From Halothiobacillus neapolitanus (GTDB lineage Bacteria; Pseudomonadota; Gammaproteobacteria; Halothiobacillales; Halothiobacillaceae), in contig DYLI01000021.1 in assembly GCA_020722165.1 (NCBI GenBank), forward strand, positions 3,363 through 18,181: a stretch of 14,819 nt of DNA. Direction: 5' to 3'. The translations under genes and the position numbers were made by a program. The notes beneath the pieces are model-generated. The model was not told where the DNA came from. It worked only from the letters and a program-made list of their open reading frames with translations, and did no database searches. Position 1 is the stretch's first letter, and every line of letters begins with the position of its first letter. Positions 14,272 through 14,819 of the stretch are shown here, one piece after another.

Positions 14272-14383
14272 CTTTTATGTTTATGCGCTTGCGAGCAGAG
14301 TTATGAGCTTCAATCACCGCCGGGTTTTGCTTGAGCAAACCAATAATAATGTTCATATCCAAAAGGTATTTAAGCCCACTCAT
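14261..14383 (-). pseudogene. Truncated VapC (PIN-domain) toxin, N-terminal remnant
   Basis: Only 40 codons remain. Residues 1-26 begin MSGLKYLLDMNIIIGLLKQ, the start of a VapC PIN domain; intact relatives have about 130 residues. The first metal-binding aspartate is kept (D9), but the usual DTN motif reads DMN. After about residue 26 the frame runs into unrelated sequence and stops with TGA at 14263-14261, already inside brnT, so the other catalytic acidic residues are absent. The start overlaps the vapB end by 14 nt, as in an intact vapBC operon. A ribonuclease role is excluded. The remnant may still be translated and deliver ribosomes to brnT. Confidence 0.75.
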
Positions 14384-14630
14384 CACGCAGCTGACCTTGA
14401 ATATCGAGCGGATGTTCATTCCAGTGTGCAGAATCCCGCAACACTCCGGCGTAATCGAGTAACTTTGCGGGTGGCTCGGATAGCGTCGAAGCATTGGCCG
14501 CAGGATTGCCGGTCACCACGCGCAAACTGCGCACAAAACTCAGCAAACCTACCACCGCATCGGGTGGCAAAGCCTCAATTTCATGCACCAATTCCTGCAA
14601 CTGGTTTTGTAACTGGGTATTCGTGCTCAT
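14370..14630 (-). CDS. VapB-like antitoxin (partner toxin truncated)
   Basis: The 86-residue protein starts STNTQLQNQLQELVHEIEALP and ends LLDYAGVLRDSAHWNEHPLDIQGQLRDEWA. That tail is seen in small antitoxins encoded before PIN-domain toxins, where it wraps the toxin. The middle (about 45-60) is a Ser/Ala/Pro-rich linker, and the N-terminal part is helical. The ATG at 14630 has GGAG 7 nt upstream; a GTG one codon earlier is less well spaced. The stop overlaps the vapC start. With its toxin reduced to a fragment, it is an orphan antitoxin, although it may still autoregulate the operon that now includes brnT. Confidence 0.75.
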   Translation of the reverse strand: MSTNTQLQNQLQELVHEIEALPPDAVVGLLSFVRSLRVVTGNPAANASTLSEPPAKLLDYAGVLRDSAHWNEHPLDIQGQLRDEWA

Positions 14631-14714
14631 CACCAGGCTCCGCTGAATGTCGTCGAGTCAGTGTAGCCGCAACAATTGCAAAAAACACCCACCCAAAAAC
14701 CCCCAAAAAGCCAA

Positions 14715-14819
14715 TTACTGACCGCGAACAAGACGCACCGAGAAGTTGCCGTACTTCTTACTGTTCCCGTTGCCGTTGCCGCTGAGGAAGCCGACACTCC
14801 ACGCGTTGCCGGAGTTGGC
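14715..14819 (-). CDS. C-terminal end of a DUF1566/Lcl-type C-type-lectin-fold protein (partial), candidate DGR target
   Basis: Only the last 34 codons and the TAA stop lie in the window. Residues in order include ANSGNAWSVGFLSGNGNGN, then SKKYGNF and SVRLVRGQ. The skeleton A-W-x-V-x-F-x-x-G ... K ... VRLVRG is typical of the end of DUF1566-family domains, which adopt a C-type-lectin-like fold and are often surface or extracellular. In the 27 codons before VRLVRGQ, 19 end in C and are a mixture of AAC, GGC, TCC, GCC, GTC, TTC, CTC, AGC and TAC. This is the pattern left when AAC codons of a template repeat are changed at adenines. A diversity-generating retroelement target is therefore inferred; no reverse transcriptase, Avd gene or template repeat is visible in the window. 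The N-terminus is beyond the edge. Confidence 0.7.
   Translation of the reverse strand, partial: ANSGNAWSVGFLSGNGNGNSKKYGNFSVRLVRGQ

Noticed and set aside
14686..14712. G-quadruplex on the minus strand
   Set aside because: There are only three runs of three or more G, so at best a weak two-layer structure could form.
14634..14714. DGR template repeat next to the candidate variable repeat
   Set aside because: The 81 nt between the target gene and vapB contain no copy of the conserved VRLVRG-coding end. The template, if any, is outside this window.

Overview
The window looks like a chromosomal segment of a gammaproteobacterium. The evidence is gene order: rimP-nusA-infB-rbfA-truB followed by the first codons of a probable rpsO; uvrC-pgsA; and maf/yceF divergent from yceD-rpmF-plsX-fabH. 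The NusA has the long C-terminal acidic repeats of proteobacteria. Base composition is moderate to GC-rich by eye. Genus cannot be fixed from the sequence, and a betaproteobacterial or acidithiobacillial source is not excluded. Nearly everything is on the minus strand; only maf is on the plus strand.

Layout in minus-strand transcription order (high to low coordinates). (1) 14819-13677 is an accessory stretch. It starts with the C-terminal end of a DUF1566-like protein whose codon pattern looks like the variable repeat of a diversity-generating retroelement. Next come a VapB-like antitoxin, a VapC cut down to about 40 residues, and a BrnT toxin with an XRE-type antitoxin. (2) 13676-13558 holds two head-to-head REP-like palindromes between the toxin-antitoxin genes and the convergent maf. 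(3) 12958-13557 is maf (plus strand), divergent from yceD-rpmF. A strong terminator and a 64-bp palindromic MITE-like element follow rpmF, then come plsX and fabH. (4) After fabH the usual fabD-fabG-acpP-fabF genes are missing. Three copies of a 9-bp repeat lie there, followed by a CYTH triphosphate-tunnel protein, uvrC and pgsA, packed tightly. (5) A near-consensus promoter and a leader with a terminator-like hairpin precede rimP-nusA-infB, then a 22-bp inverted repeat, then rbfA-truB and the start of rpsO.

Functionally, the left half is a ribosome-biogenesis, translation-initiation and transcription-elongation operon: RimP and RbfA mature the 30S subunit, IF2 starts translation, NusA controls elongation and termination, and TruB makes psi55 in tRNA. 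The middle covers nucleotide excision repair (UvrC), phosphatidylglycerol synthesis (PgsA), and phospholipid and fatty-acid initiation (PlsX, FabH) joined to the 50S protein L32 and the 23S-associated YceD. The right edge is mobile or defensive DNA. The most unusual signals are the candidate hypervariable DGR target at the right end, the broken VapC overlapping brnT, and several families of small palindromic or periodic repeats at operon joints.
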